DNA from: CAYNFH01 sp964396385
GTDB taxonomy: Bacteria > Armatimonadota > Chthonomonadetes > Chthonomonadales > CAJBBX01
Length of the DNA stretch: 51,188 nt
NCBI GenBank assembly: GCA_964396385.1
Contig: CAYNFH010000017.1
Coordinates: 1 to 51,188, forward strand
Reading direction: 5' to 3'
The translations under genes were made by a program, and so were the position numbers. This document shows, in pieces, positions 25,001 to 31,804 of this stretch. Each line of letters begins with the position of its first letter. Position 1 is the first letter of the stretch. The notes under the pieces are model-generated. The model did not search any database and was not told where the DNA came from. It saw nothing but the letters and a program-made list of their open reading frames with translations.

Positions 25001-25658
25001 CTACCAGCAGACCGGCTCCTCCAACCAGCTCCTGGAGTCGATCGGGGCGAGCACCATCCTGCGGCTGGGACTGGCCTACCGCGATCCGAAGAACGACCGG
25101 TTCAACGGCCTGCTGCACTACGACTTCCGGAAGAACCCGGCGACCGTGCCGGACTCCATTCTGATCGGCAGCGGGACGGGGTCCACCGATCACCTGTTTG
25201 CGATAGAGGGCATCTACGCGCCCTCCTGGATGTGGGAGTTCTACGGCAAGTACGCCTTCCGGAACAGTACGTCGTTCCTGGCCAGCGACTTTACCAACGG
25301 CAGCAGCATCACCCTTTCGCAGCTCCGCGCCACCTATCGGTTTCGCTATCGAATGGACATAGCGGCGGAGGGGCGGTGGTTAAGTCAGTCGGAAGTGAAC
25401 TACGGGAGCGTCGCCCTGCTGCTGGAGGCCGGCTACTACATCACGGCCAACCTGCGGCTTTCCGCCGGCTACAACTTCGGCCACGTCTCGGATCCGGACT
25501 TCAGCGGCTCCCGCTCCGCGGGCGGCTTCTACCTCGGCATCACCGCCAAGGTAAACGAGCTGTTCCACGGCTTCGGCGTCCAGCCCACCGAGCTCCCAGC
25601 GAACGTGGCCGCTCCGAAGTCCGCTACTCCGCAGCCCACCGGATTCGCAGGACCATGA
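22071..25658 (+). CDS. Large outer-membrane beta-barrel-like protein with Ig-like N-terminal domains
   Basis: 1195 aa. Signal peptide TALYTFLAAIGVFTGG, then a repeat-encoded linker (~residues 42-87), then Ig-like domains at ~90-300 (VVVQSVLGSKVEIKINGAPV, DGRSTVTITGRLLDKDGNRS, an invasin-like module). The remainder, from about 300, is alternating amphipathic beta-strands rich in Tyr, Gly, Asn and Thr (ERNRDYVMWGDYTTQEF, LHYDFRKNP, RLSAGYNFGHVSDPDF), as in large porin- or TonB-receptor-like barrels. No TonB box or plug is recognisable. In this operon it may anchor or export the DUF11 proteins (inference). Both ends overlap neighbours by ATGA. Presence of a barrel implies a diderm cell. Confidence 0.7.
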   Translation: MTRTALYTFLAAIGVFTGGGMRRAARADASDTPPAASVGKTKGRAGERESGRAGETAPPDSALTTHDSRLTTLESPPHPVTPSPLQPLTLGQVRIVSPAAREVLDIPAATVVVQSVLGSKVEIKINGAPVDPKLLGRTETVEETGMVTQYWYGVVLKEGENTLTAQATVNGQPGPLVNSIAFVRAAPTQMLIAPSAQHIPADGRSTVTITGRLLDKDGNRSNRDALITLTVSAGEFVGKDADEDLPGFQVQARQGQFTAVLASGFKSETVRVHATTTNLEAYTQVEFTTDLRPSLVTGVVDLRVGKSGPDLYRAFQSFMRPDAGNPTNIDAYSAVFATGRLAQWLFTGAFNSRHGLNQTASGAESLGRDTQYHDQTYPVLGDSSVSRAIAESRDNLYLRLERNRDYVMWGDYTTQEFASKSQQFTAVTRQLHAFKANYNFGSVQATTIYANNVQGFQRDTIAPDGTSGAYFLSHRPLVYGSENVYIEMEELQRPGTIIATSHPIRGTDYEIDYDRGTIVFHKPISRTDIAADGTPLVRRIVVTYQYETSGGGADIEGARVQAHFNSDWNHPSQLGLTAFRENQGLRRFSLYGSDLALPLGKGRGGLVAEYGHSENNSEMLGMVTGNAYRVQLDGTLWHNVQASANYRSADTGFANDATISFVPGQTRYGMQLSSVLGPTTRARIQYDHEDNKGIAPQPATAPEGLLDPGAAPIPGQRVDNSLQTISLGLEQRIRSADLAVDLVNRHRIDRIGFAPVGGPIIPGSLGGNSTQIQTRFAMPVTRSVTFQAQSDTTVSNEHDPIYSDRTLLALDWQARPDVDIRLSQQWFTAGQFTGQSITSLDTIVEKKWGDATASERFSIRGGSNGFNIQQALGLSDRWTIARGLKLSVGYEQINGSFFGRTAAGTQFPQPYAVGPGGTVALGITGGNSRSIGLEYLRTPDFKASARYETRTSSGGSNTVVTAGAAGKLSPSSTALVTYQQTGSSNQLLESIGASTILRLGLAYRDPKNDRFNGLLHYDFRKNPATVPDSILIGSGTGSTDHLFAIEGIYAPSWMWEFYGKYAFRNSTSFLASDFTNGSSITLSQLRATYRFRYRMDIAAEGRWLSQSEVNYGSVALLLEAGYYITANLRLSAGYNFGHVSDPDFSGSRSAGGFYLGITAKVNELFHGFGVQPTELPANVAAPKSATPQPTGFAGP
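22197..22324. repeat. Triple compound array in a coding linker
   Basis: GGGAGAGC x4 (22197-22228), core with CCTCCGGATTCCGCTC (ends 22257), TCACGAC x4 (22258-22285), then TCACCCC followed by C, G, A and T in turn (22293-22324). All in frame in the barrel gene between signal peptide and first Ig-like domain. Confidence 0.93.
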
Positions 25659-27973
25659 GCCAGTTACCGAGGGGCGGGGTTCGGGTTTCGGGGTTCGGGC
25701 TTACAAGAGCCTGTCTTGCGAATCCAGATCACCAGGTCACCAAGTCACCAGGTCACCAGGTCATAATTCTCCTGACTCTGCTTGGCTTGGCCCTCTTCAG
25801 CTCCCGCGCCACTGCCGAAGGCAGCCGGAGCATGTATCCGAGCGGGGCACAGGGCAGCCGCGCCAATCTGGAATGGCGCACCAACAGCTACGCCAATCTG
25901 ATTCTGAGACGCACCCTGCTCCACGTTTACGCGAATGCGGGCGAGATCATCGAGATCGGATCCACGGCCGTAGCCGTGGGCAGTGGAGACGCTTTCATCT
26001 ACAATCCCGGCCGCGTCACGGGGACGGTCGGCAACGAGACTATCCCGGCGACGGCGGACTTCCAGGCCACTTCTCAGCGCGGTCGTGGCACCATCACCAG
26101 CCGCACTCAGGAGCTCGCGGGCCCGCAGGCGGTGAGCGGGGGAGGCAACCCCTCCGGTTATAAGCCTGCCTACTATACCGCGCCCAGCACGGGGATATAC
26201 TCCGTGGTCTTCTGGGGCACGGCCGGCGGCAATAGCGCGACGGACGGCGGCCCCACGGGCGACGTCGCGATGGCCTCCACCGCCAATTTCGATACCACCC
26301 AGGGAACCAGCGTCTCCGCCTGGGACGTGACCGTGCGCAGCAGCACCACGTCCACGACGGACCTGAACGGCCGGCTCTTCTGCTACTACGCCGCCCTGTT
26401 TACCGGCGGTAATGGCCGCCCCATGTACTCCAGCCTGTATGCCATCACCAACGACGGCTATGAGTACCGTATCGACATGCACGGGATGGACGGCAACGGA
26501 TTCATCATCGAGGGCAATCCCATCGGCCTGTACGACAGTGATGGCACGTCGCCGCTCTACCACGACGGCCTGGGCAGCGACGGTCAGCTCACCACCATCA
26601 CGGGCGGGGTAACCATCGCCCTGCCCACCTATCCCATGTTCCTCAACAATCCGGATGCGACTACCGTCAGCAATCTGGGCATCCCGCTCGTGCCCATCAC
26701 CCCCTCTATCACCGGGTTCAGCTTTAGCGGCGTAAGCGGGGGCAACAACACGCGCGTCAGTGCGGGCGGCACCTTCCAGTACACCAGCAACATCGCGGCC
26801 GTCTACCAGATCATCATCAGCCGTGACGGCGTGAACTTCGACCCCACGAACCCCAATAACCGCGCCCTCCGCGGGTGGAGGGCCGCCGGGACTAACACGG
26901 TAACGTGGGACGGGAAGGACAACGTGGGCAACCCGTTTCCGGTCGGGATCAACTACCAGGCGGAGGCGTTCATCCACGCCGGGGAGTACCACTTCCCGCT
27001 GCTGGACGTGGAGAACAGCATCCAGGGCGGTCCGGCCATCACCATGCTCAACGCCACCAACCCGTTGGGCAATACGTACGGCTTCTACGATGACCGCGGC
27101 TACAAGACGGTAGGCGGCACCTACTGCACCGCGGACGGCACCGCCGCCACCTATGGGCGGGTCCTGGGCGGTCTGTCGCCGCCGACCACGGCCTATGCCA
27201 ATCCCATCACCGGCTTCGATACGACAAGCGCGCAGCGCGCCTATGGCTCAGCCACCGGAGGCAATACCAACACGCCCAACACGGGCTCTTTTGGAGACTG
27301 TAAGGCGCTGGACCTCTGGACCTATCTGCCCAGCAGCACCACCACGTCCAGCTTCAACATCCAGGGGGCGCCCACCATCCTGCTGGTCAAACGGATTACC
27401 GCGGTCAACGGTACGCCCATCACCGGGTTCGTGGATGACCCCGGCACCACCAACGACAACAGCGCGCTGTGGCCCTCTCCCAGCTCCACCTACCTGCGCG
27501 GCGCGCTGAGCGCCACCAACGTCAAGCCGGGCGACACGCTGGAGTACACCATCTACTTCCTGGTGACGAACGGTCCCGCCACCAACTTCCTGCTCTGTGA
27601 CATCGTTCCGAGCAATATGACCTTTGTATCGACCTCCTACAATGGCCTGACGCCGACAGACGGCGGCACTCCCGGGGCGGATTCCGGCATCGCCCTCGCC
27701 CTGAGCACCACCACCCTCCCGACCGCGCCCACCAACTACCTCACCAACATCGCCGACGCGGATCGGGGCCAGTTCTACGCGCCAGGCACGCAGGCCCCCG
27801 CCGCCGCCAACGCCGCCAGCGGCTTCACCCAGCCCCTGCCCGCCGCCCAAAACACCACCGGCGTGGTGGCTGTCCAGGTAGTCACCAGCCCCACGCTGCT
27901 CCAGAACGCCACGGGCTCCGGCACTCCGGTCAACTCCTACGGCTTCATCCGCTTCCAGGCGAAAGTCAACTAG
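25655..27973 (+). CDS. Secreted DUF11-containing surface protein, last gene of the operon
   Basis: 772 aa from the ATG at 25655, fixed by the ATGA overlap with the barrel gene. The first ~37 codons are mostly a repeat array (25680-25763), followed by the signal-peptide core IILLTLLGLALFSSRATA. The mature protein is Ser/Thr/Gly/Asn-rich: an N-terminal ~300-residue segment with GIYSVVFWGTAGG and YEYRIDMHGMDGNGFIIEG, a FlgD-like Ig segment (IIISRDGVNFDP, NTVTWDGKDNVGNPFPVGI), and a C-terminal DUF11-type module (ATNVKPGDTLEYTIYFLVTN, IVPSNMTFVSTSY). Probably part of the same extracellular structure. No LPXTG or S-layer-homology anchor is visible. Confidence 0.75.
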   Translation: MSQLPRGGVRVSGFGLTRACLANPDHQVTKSPGHQVIILLTLLGLALFSSRATAEGSRSMYPSGAQGSRANLEWRTNSYANLILRRTLLHVYANAGEIIEIGSTAVAVGSGDAFIYNPGRVTGTVGNETIPATADFQATSQRGRGTITSRTQELAGPQAVSGGGNPSGYKPAYYTAPSTGIYSVVFWGTAGGNSATDGGPTGDVAMASTANFDTTQGTSVSAWDVTVRSSTTSTTDLNGRLFCYYAALFTGGNGRPMYSSLYAITNDGYEYRIDMHGMDGNGFIIEGNPIGLYDSDGTSPLYHDGLGSDGQLTTITGGVTIALPTYPMFLNNPDATTVSNLGIPLVPITPSITGFSFSGVSGGNNTRVSAGGTFQYTSNIAAVYQIIISRDGVNFDPTNPNNRALRGWRAAGTNTVTWDGKDNVGNPFPVGINYQAEAFIHAGEYHFPLLDVENSIQGGPAITMLNATNPLGNTYGFYDDRGYKTVGGTYCTADGTAATYGRVLGGLSPPTTAYANPITGFDTTSAQRAYGSATGGNTNTPNTGSFGDCKALDLWTYLPSSTTTSSFNIQGAPTILLVKRITAVNGTPITGFVDDPGTTNDNSALWPSPSSTYLRGALSATNVKPGDTLEYTIYFLVTNGPATNFLLCDIVPSNMTFVSTSYNGLTPTDGGTPGADSGIALALSTTTLPTAPTNYLTNIADADRGQFYAPGTQAPAAANAASGFTQPLPAAQNTTGVVAVQVVTSPTLLQNATGSGTPVNSYGFIRFQAKVN
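25680..25763. repeat. Array element in the N-terminal coding region (TTCGGGT and TCACCAGG units)
   Basis: Heptamers TTCGGGT, TTCGGGG, TTCGGGC (25680-25700), core with CTTGCGAATCCAGA, then octamers TCACCAGG, TCACCAAG, TCACCAGG, TCACCAGG (25729-25760). In frame, directly before the signal-peptide core of the surface protein. Confidence 0.92.
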
Positions 27974-28090
27974 GGTTCGGGGTTCTCCCGCGCCATCGGA
28001 CCGGTGGCGGGTGCGGGCACCCCGGTTCAGGTCCGAACTGTTGTCCCTTGTCCGGTGTATAATGCCGACAGGACGGAGAGGACACCTCAG

Positions 28091-28507
28091 ATGCCTGCGA
28101 GGGACATTTACCACGATGCCGTTCGTCATGCACTTGAGAAGGACGGCTGGACCATCACCCACGACCCGTTGCGCATTACGGTGGGAAGTCACGAGATGTA
28201 TGTAGACCTAGGGGCAGAGCGGCTTCTTGCCGCGGAGAGAGGCGAACTCCGGATTGCAGTAGAAGTAAAGAGCTTTCTGGGCGGCTCGCCGCTGGATGAA
28301 CTGGAAAAGGCGGTCGGGCAGTATTCCGTATATCGTGCGGCCCTGGCCAAGCGCGATCCAAAGCGCACGCTCTACCTCGCCGTACCGGTCAAGGCCAGAA
28401 TCTCGCTCTTCGCTTCGCCGCTGGGTGAGTTGGTCGTTCGGGATAGCGCCGTCCGTCTGGTCTCCTTCGATCCTGTAGAAGAGGTGGTTGAAGAATGGCT
28501 ACCATAG
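28091..28507 (+). CDS. xisH: XisH-like protein
   Basis: 138 aa. Matches the XisH family, first named for fdxN-element excision in heterocystous cyanobacteria and now known as a widespread nuclease-fold (PD-(D/E)XK-like) protein: MPARDIYHDAVRHALEKDGW, ITVGSHEMYVDLGAERLLA, IAVEVKSFLGGSPLDELEKA, GQYSVYRAAL. D in YVDLG and ExK in VEVKSF fit the nuclease core. A TATAAT box at 28058-28063 lies 27 nt before the ATG. It overlaps xisI by 13 nt, the usual arrangement. No excisable element is evident, so its role here is unknown; the pair may behave as a toxin-antitoxin or defence-related module. Confidence 0.88.
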   Translation: MPARDIYHDAVRHALEKDGWTITHDPLRITVGSHEMYVDLGAERLLAAERGELRIAVEVKSFLGGSPLDELEKAVGQYSVYRAALAKRDPKRTLYLAVPVKARISLFASPLGELVVRDSAVRLVSFDPVEEVVEEWLP

Positions 28508-28830
28508 CGCATTGCAGGGAGGCGCTAGAGCGCATCTTGCTGGAGTACGCTTCGATTCCGTTCGCCTATGGTGAAATAGTATGCGAGGCGTTGATCGACT
28601 GTGAGCGGGACCGTTTCGCCCTCATGAATACCGGATGGGATGAAGGGAAGCGCATACACGGATGTATCGTTCACGCCGACATCATCGACGGTAAGATCTG
28701 GATCCAGTACGACGGTACGGAAGAGGGCATTGCTAAAGAGCTCGTGGCGGCTGGCGTGCCGAAGGACCAAATCGTGCTTGCATTTCATGCCCCCGAGCTC
28801 CGCAAGTACACGGACTTCGCCGCGGCGTAG
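28495..28830 (+). CDS. xisI: XisI-like protein
   Basis: 111 aa. Matches XisI along its length: CREALERILLEYASIPFAYG, CERDRFALMNTGWDEGKRIH, GCIVHADIIDGKIWIQYDG, GTEEGIAKELVAAGVPKDQI, VLAFHAPELRKYTDFA. It overlaps the XisH gene and is its standard partner. Small cytosolic alpha/beta protein; biochemical role unproven. The translation start at 28495 lies inside the xisH 3' end, consistent with coupling. Confidence 0.9.
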   Translation: MATIAHCREALERILLEYASIPFAYGEIVCEALIDCERDRFALMNTGWDEGKRIHGCIVHADIIDGKIWIQYDGTEEGIAKELVAAGVPKDQIVLAFHAPELRKYTDFAAA

Positions 28831-28907
28831 GTCAGTTGGTACACCTCCTGACGTCTGTTCCCATGGCGATTCCGAAACTGGCCAGGCAGCCAGCAGGTCT
28901 ATAGGGC

Positions 28908-30707
28908 GTGAACTCTTCCGCCGCCCCTTCCGACAAGCTCCCGCCGCTCAGCCTCCACGCTGTCGCAAGGCTGTACCGGCTGGCGCTGCCCTACAGGGGT
29001 CTGCTGGCGCTCTCCGGCGCGCTCACGCTGGTCTCCACCGCCGCCTCCCTGGCCATTCCGCTGGTCGCTCGCAAGGCGCTGGACCGCGTGCTCCGAACCC
29101 ACCAGCCTGCCTCGCTGGACCGGCTCGCGCTGGGCCTCTTTGGCCTCATCGCCCTCGGCTCGATCTTTTCGTTTGCTGGCTACGCCACCGTCGCGTACGC
29201 CGGCAACCGCATCGTCCTGGACATGCGGCGCCGCCTCTTCGCCCACCTCCAGCGCCTGCCCGTAGCCTTCTTCGACCGCACCCGCTCCGGCGACCTCACC
29301 AGCCGTCTCTCCAATGACGTGGGGCTCCTCCAGCAGACCCTGACGGAGGACGTGGTCCGGCTGGTGGGGCAGGTGGTCACCCTGGCCGGCGGCATCGCCG
29401 TTGCGCTGGTGCTGGACTGGCGGCTCACCGCCGTGGTCGTGGCGCTGCTGGCCGCCATGCTTGCCTTGGTCATGCCCTTCGGCTGGAAGTTGCGGCGGCT
29501 GTCGCGGGAATCGCTGGACGCCCTCTCGGAGGCAATGGGCATGATGTCGGAGGCGCTGGGCAACATCCGGTTGGTGAAGGCATTCGCCCGGGAGCCGCAC
29601 GAGGATGAGCGCGCCGCCGAGCGCCTCCGCCGGGTCTTCCGCCTCGCCATGCGGAGCAGCCTGTTTGAGGCGACGTTGGGCACTACCGCCGGCATCGGCT
29701 TCCTGGGAGTGCTCATCGGCGTCATGTGGTACGGCGGGCGGCGCGTGCTGGCCGGCGAGATCTCCGCCGGATCGCTCCTGGCCTTTGTGATGACCGTCAC
29801 CATCATCAGCGGGCCCATGGCGTCGCTGGCCAACCTCTACGGTCGGCTCCAGCGCTCCGTGGGGGCGGCGGACCGGCTCTTTGCCCTGCTGGAGGATGCC
29901 CCGGAGGAGCCGGACGAGGAGGGGGCGCTGCCGTTCCCGCAAGGGCCGGGCCGTGTCTCCCTGGACGCCGTCTCCTTCGCCTACACGCCGGAGGTCCCGG
30001 TGCTCCAGGAACTCTCTCTGGAGCTCGCGCCCGGCACTGCCACGGCCCTGGTGGGCGCGAGCGGCGCGGGCAAGACTACGGTGGCCATGCTGCTCTACCG
30101 CTTCTATGAGCCAACTGCCGGGGAGATAAGGCTGGACGGCGTGCCCATCCGCAACATCCGGCGCGAGGACCTTCGGGAGCGAATCGGCATTGTGCCGCAG
30201 GAGCCGGTGCTCTTCTCCGGCACTATCCGGGAGAACATCCGTTACGGGAGGCTGACCGCCACGGACCGGGAGGTGGAGGAGGCGGCGCGCGCCGCGAACG
30301 TGGAAGAGTTCGTACGCGCGCTGCCGCAGGGCTACAACGCGCTGCTGGGGGAGCGCGGCGTAACGCTCTCGGGAGGACAGCGGCAGAGAGTGGCCATCGC
30401 CCGCGCCGTCCTCAAGGATCCACGCATCCTGATCCTGGACGAGGCCACCTCCGCGCTCGATACCAGGAGCGAGTCGCTCGTCCGCGAGGCCCTTGGGCGG
30501 CTTATGCGCGGGCGCACCACCCTCATCATCGCCCACCGCCTCAGCACCGTCCGGGAGGCCGACCAGATCGCGGTGATGGACGCGGGACGGGTCGTGGAGC
30601 TCGGCACGCACCTGGAGCTGCTCCGCTCCGGCGGCCGGTACGCCGAGCTCCACGACCTGCTACCGGATGAGACAGTGGTTGGCAGTGGTTCCCGGCAGGA
30701 ACAATAG
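28908..30707 (+). CDS. ABC transporter, fused permease and ATPase (MsbA/MDR-type exporter)
   Basis: 599 aa. An N-terminal six-helix exporter domain (~25-320) is followed by an ATPase domain (~345-590). Walker A is VGASGAGKTT near residue 385, Q-loop GIVPQEPVLFSG, signature LSGGQRQRVAIARAV near 486, Walker B ILILDEATSALD, and H-loop LIIAHRLST. All catalytic motifs are intact, so it should function as a homodimeric exporter in the cytoplasmic membrane. Lipids, drugs or peptides are possible cargos. It starts with GTG at 28908. There is no adjacent accessory gene that would define the cargo. Confidence 0.93.
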   Translation: MNSSAAPSDKLPPLSLHAVARLYRLALPYRGLLALSGALTLVSTAASLAIPLVARKALDRVLRTHQPASLDRLALGLFGLIALGSIFSFAGYATVAYAGNRIVLDMRRRLFAHLQRLPVAFFDRTRSGDLTSRLSNDVGLLQQTLTEDVVRLVGQVVTLAGGIAVALVLDWRLTAVVVALLAAMLALVMPFGWKLRRLSRESLDALSEAMGMMSEALGNIRLVKAFAREPHEDERAAERLRRVFRLAMRSSLFEATLGTTAGIGFLGVLIGVMWYGGRRVLAGEISAGSLLAFVMTVTIISGPMASLANLYGRLQRSVGAADRLFALLEDAPEEPDEEGALPFPQGPGRVSLDAVSFAYTPEVPVLQELSLELAPGTATALVGASGAGKTTVAMLLYRFYEPTAGEIRLDGVPIRNIRREDLRERIGIVPQEPVLFSGTIRENIRYGRLTATDREVEEAARAANVEEFVRALPQGYNALLGERGVTLSGGQRQRVAIARAVLKDPRILILDEATSALDTRSESLVREALGRLMRGRTTLIIAHRLSTVREADQIAVMDAGRVVELGTHLELLRSGGRYAELHDLLPDETVVGSGSRQEQ

Positions 30708-30730
30708 GAGCGAGGCTCAAACACTGGGGG

Positions 30731-31642
30731 ATGAAGGAGAAGTCTGCGGCGGAGCACATCCGCACGGAGATACAGGTGATCCCGGGGACGGACGTTGTTA
30801 CGGCGGGTGAGTCCCCCGGCTATGAGCGCCTCCTGATAGAGAGCGCCGGAGACGGCATCTGCGGGCTGGACCTCGCGGGCGACATCGTCTATCTCAACCC
30901 GGCCGCGCGGCGCATGCTCGGCATGGACGACAGCGCGCTCGGCACAAGCATGCACGCCACGGTCCATCACGCGCGCGCGGAGGACGGCGGACCCTACACG
31001 GAGGAAGAGTGCCCTATCTGCCTCAGCTTCCGCTCCGAGGAGGGATGCCGGGTGGATCATGAAGTTTTCTGGCGGCCGGACCGCAACTCCTTTCCGGTGG
31101 AGTACTCCGCGTTTCCCATCCTGAACGGCGCTGAGAGAGTAGGCACGGTCGTCTCCTTTTCGGACATCTCCACCCGCGCCATCCGCGCATTGGCTGCCAT
31201 CCACGACTTGCTGACCCAGGAGGCGAAAGCGGGAGGTCACGCCGATTCCGTCTCCGCGCGGGCGGCCATCGAGCGGCTCATGCCGCTGGTGCGCGGAATG
31301 GTGGGGGACACGCCCCTGGAGTGCCACGTAGAGGACGTCCGCCTCGCGCTGCGCAACGGCACCTCCCTCGCGGTGCTGGTGAACGAGCTGGTCTCCAACG
31401 CCGTGAAGCACGGCGAGGGGCCCATCTCCATCTCCCTCACGGCGCAGAACGGCTCTGCCCGCCTCCGGGTGTCCGACAGCGGCCGGGGTTTCCCGTCGGA
31501 CTTCGATCCGTCCACAGCAGCTCACACCGGGCTGGAGCTCATCGAGTCGCTGGCCCGCTGGGACTTGCGCGGAAACATCGCCTACGCCAACCGCTCGGAA
31601 GGCGGGGCGCAGATAACCATCACCTTTCCAGTGGATGACTAG
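30731..31642 (+). CDS. PAS domain plus HATPase protein, HisKA_2-like but without a phosphoacceptor His box
   Basis: 303 aa, no membrane segment. PAS domain at ~28-150 (LLIESAGDGICGLDLAGDIV, YLNPAARRMLGMDDS), with a Cys/Glu/Asp-rich insert (EEECPICLSFRSEEGCRVDH). It is then followed directly by RAIRALAAIHDLLTQEAKA and the ATP-binding domain: N-box LVNELVSNAVKHG, G1 VSDSGRGFPSD, G2 GLELIESLA. The architecture is that of HisKA_2/HWE-type sensor kinases, but the helix carrying HRVKNN is absent between PAS and AIHDLL. It may be a non-canonical kinase, a phosphatase-type regulator or a degraded copy. GGGGGATGAAGGAG surrounds the ATG; a start inside that sequence is likely. Confidence 0.75.
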   Translation: MKEKSAAEHIRTEIQVIPGTDVVTAGESPGYERLLIESAGDGICGLDLAGDIVYLNPAARRMLGMDDSALGTSMHATVHHARAEDGGPYTEEECPICLSFRSEEGCRVDHEVFWRPDRNSFPVEYSAFPILNGAERVGTVVSFSDISTRAIRALAAIHDLLTQEAKAGGHADSVSARAAIERLMPLVRGMVGDTPLECHVEDVRLALRNGTSLAVLVNELVSNAVKHGEGPISISLTAQNGSARLRVSDSGRGFPSDFDPSTAAHTGLELIESLARWDLRGNIAYANRSEGGAQITITFPVDD

Positions 31643-31678
31643 CCGTCAAGACCCCCAAACCCCTCCTTCCCAATAACG

Positions 31679-31804
31679 CCGGTAGACCCGACCACGCGCG
31701 AGTGCCCGTTCTGCCTGAGCAGCATTCCGCTGAAGGCCAGCCGATGCGCGTTCTGCACGGCGGACGTTCCGGCCCTATCGGAAGAGGCGGCCGTTCACGC
31801 GTAG
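31679..31804 (+). pseudogene. Zinc-ribbon tail like that of MscL-type proteins, gene remnant
   Basis: Translation in the kinase frame, after its TAG, gives TPVDPTTRECPFCLSSIPLK and then ASRCAFCTADVPALSEE, ending in TAG at 31802-31804. CPFCLS-x-IP-x-KA-x-RC-x-x-CT is the C-terminal zinc ribbon seen on some large-conductance mechanosensitive channels and other membrane proteins. No start codon and no channel domain precede it, so it is a truncated 3' end. It overlaps the convergent membrane-protein gene by 10 nt. Confidence 0.55.
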
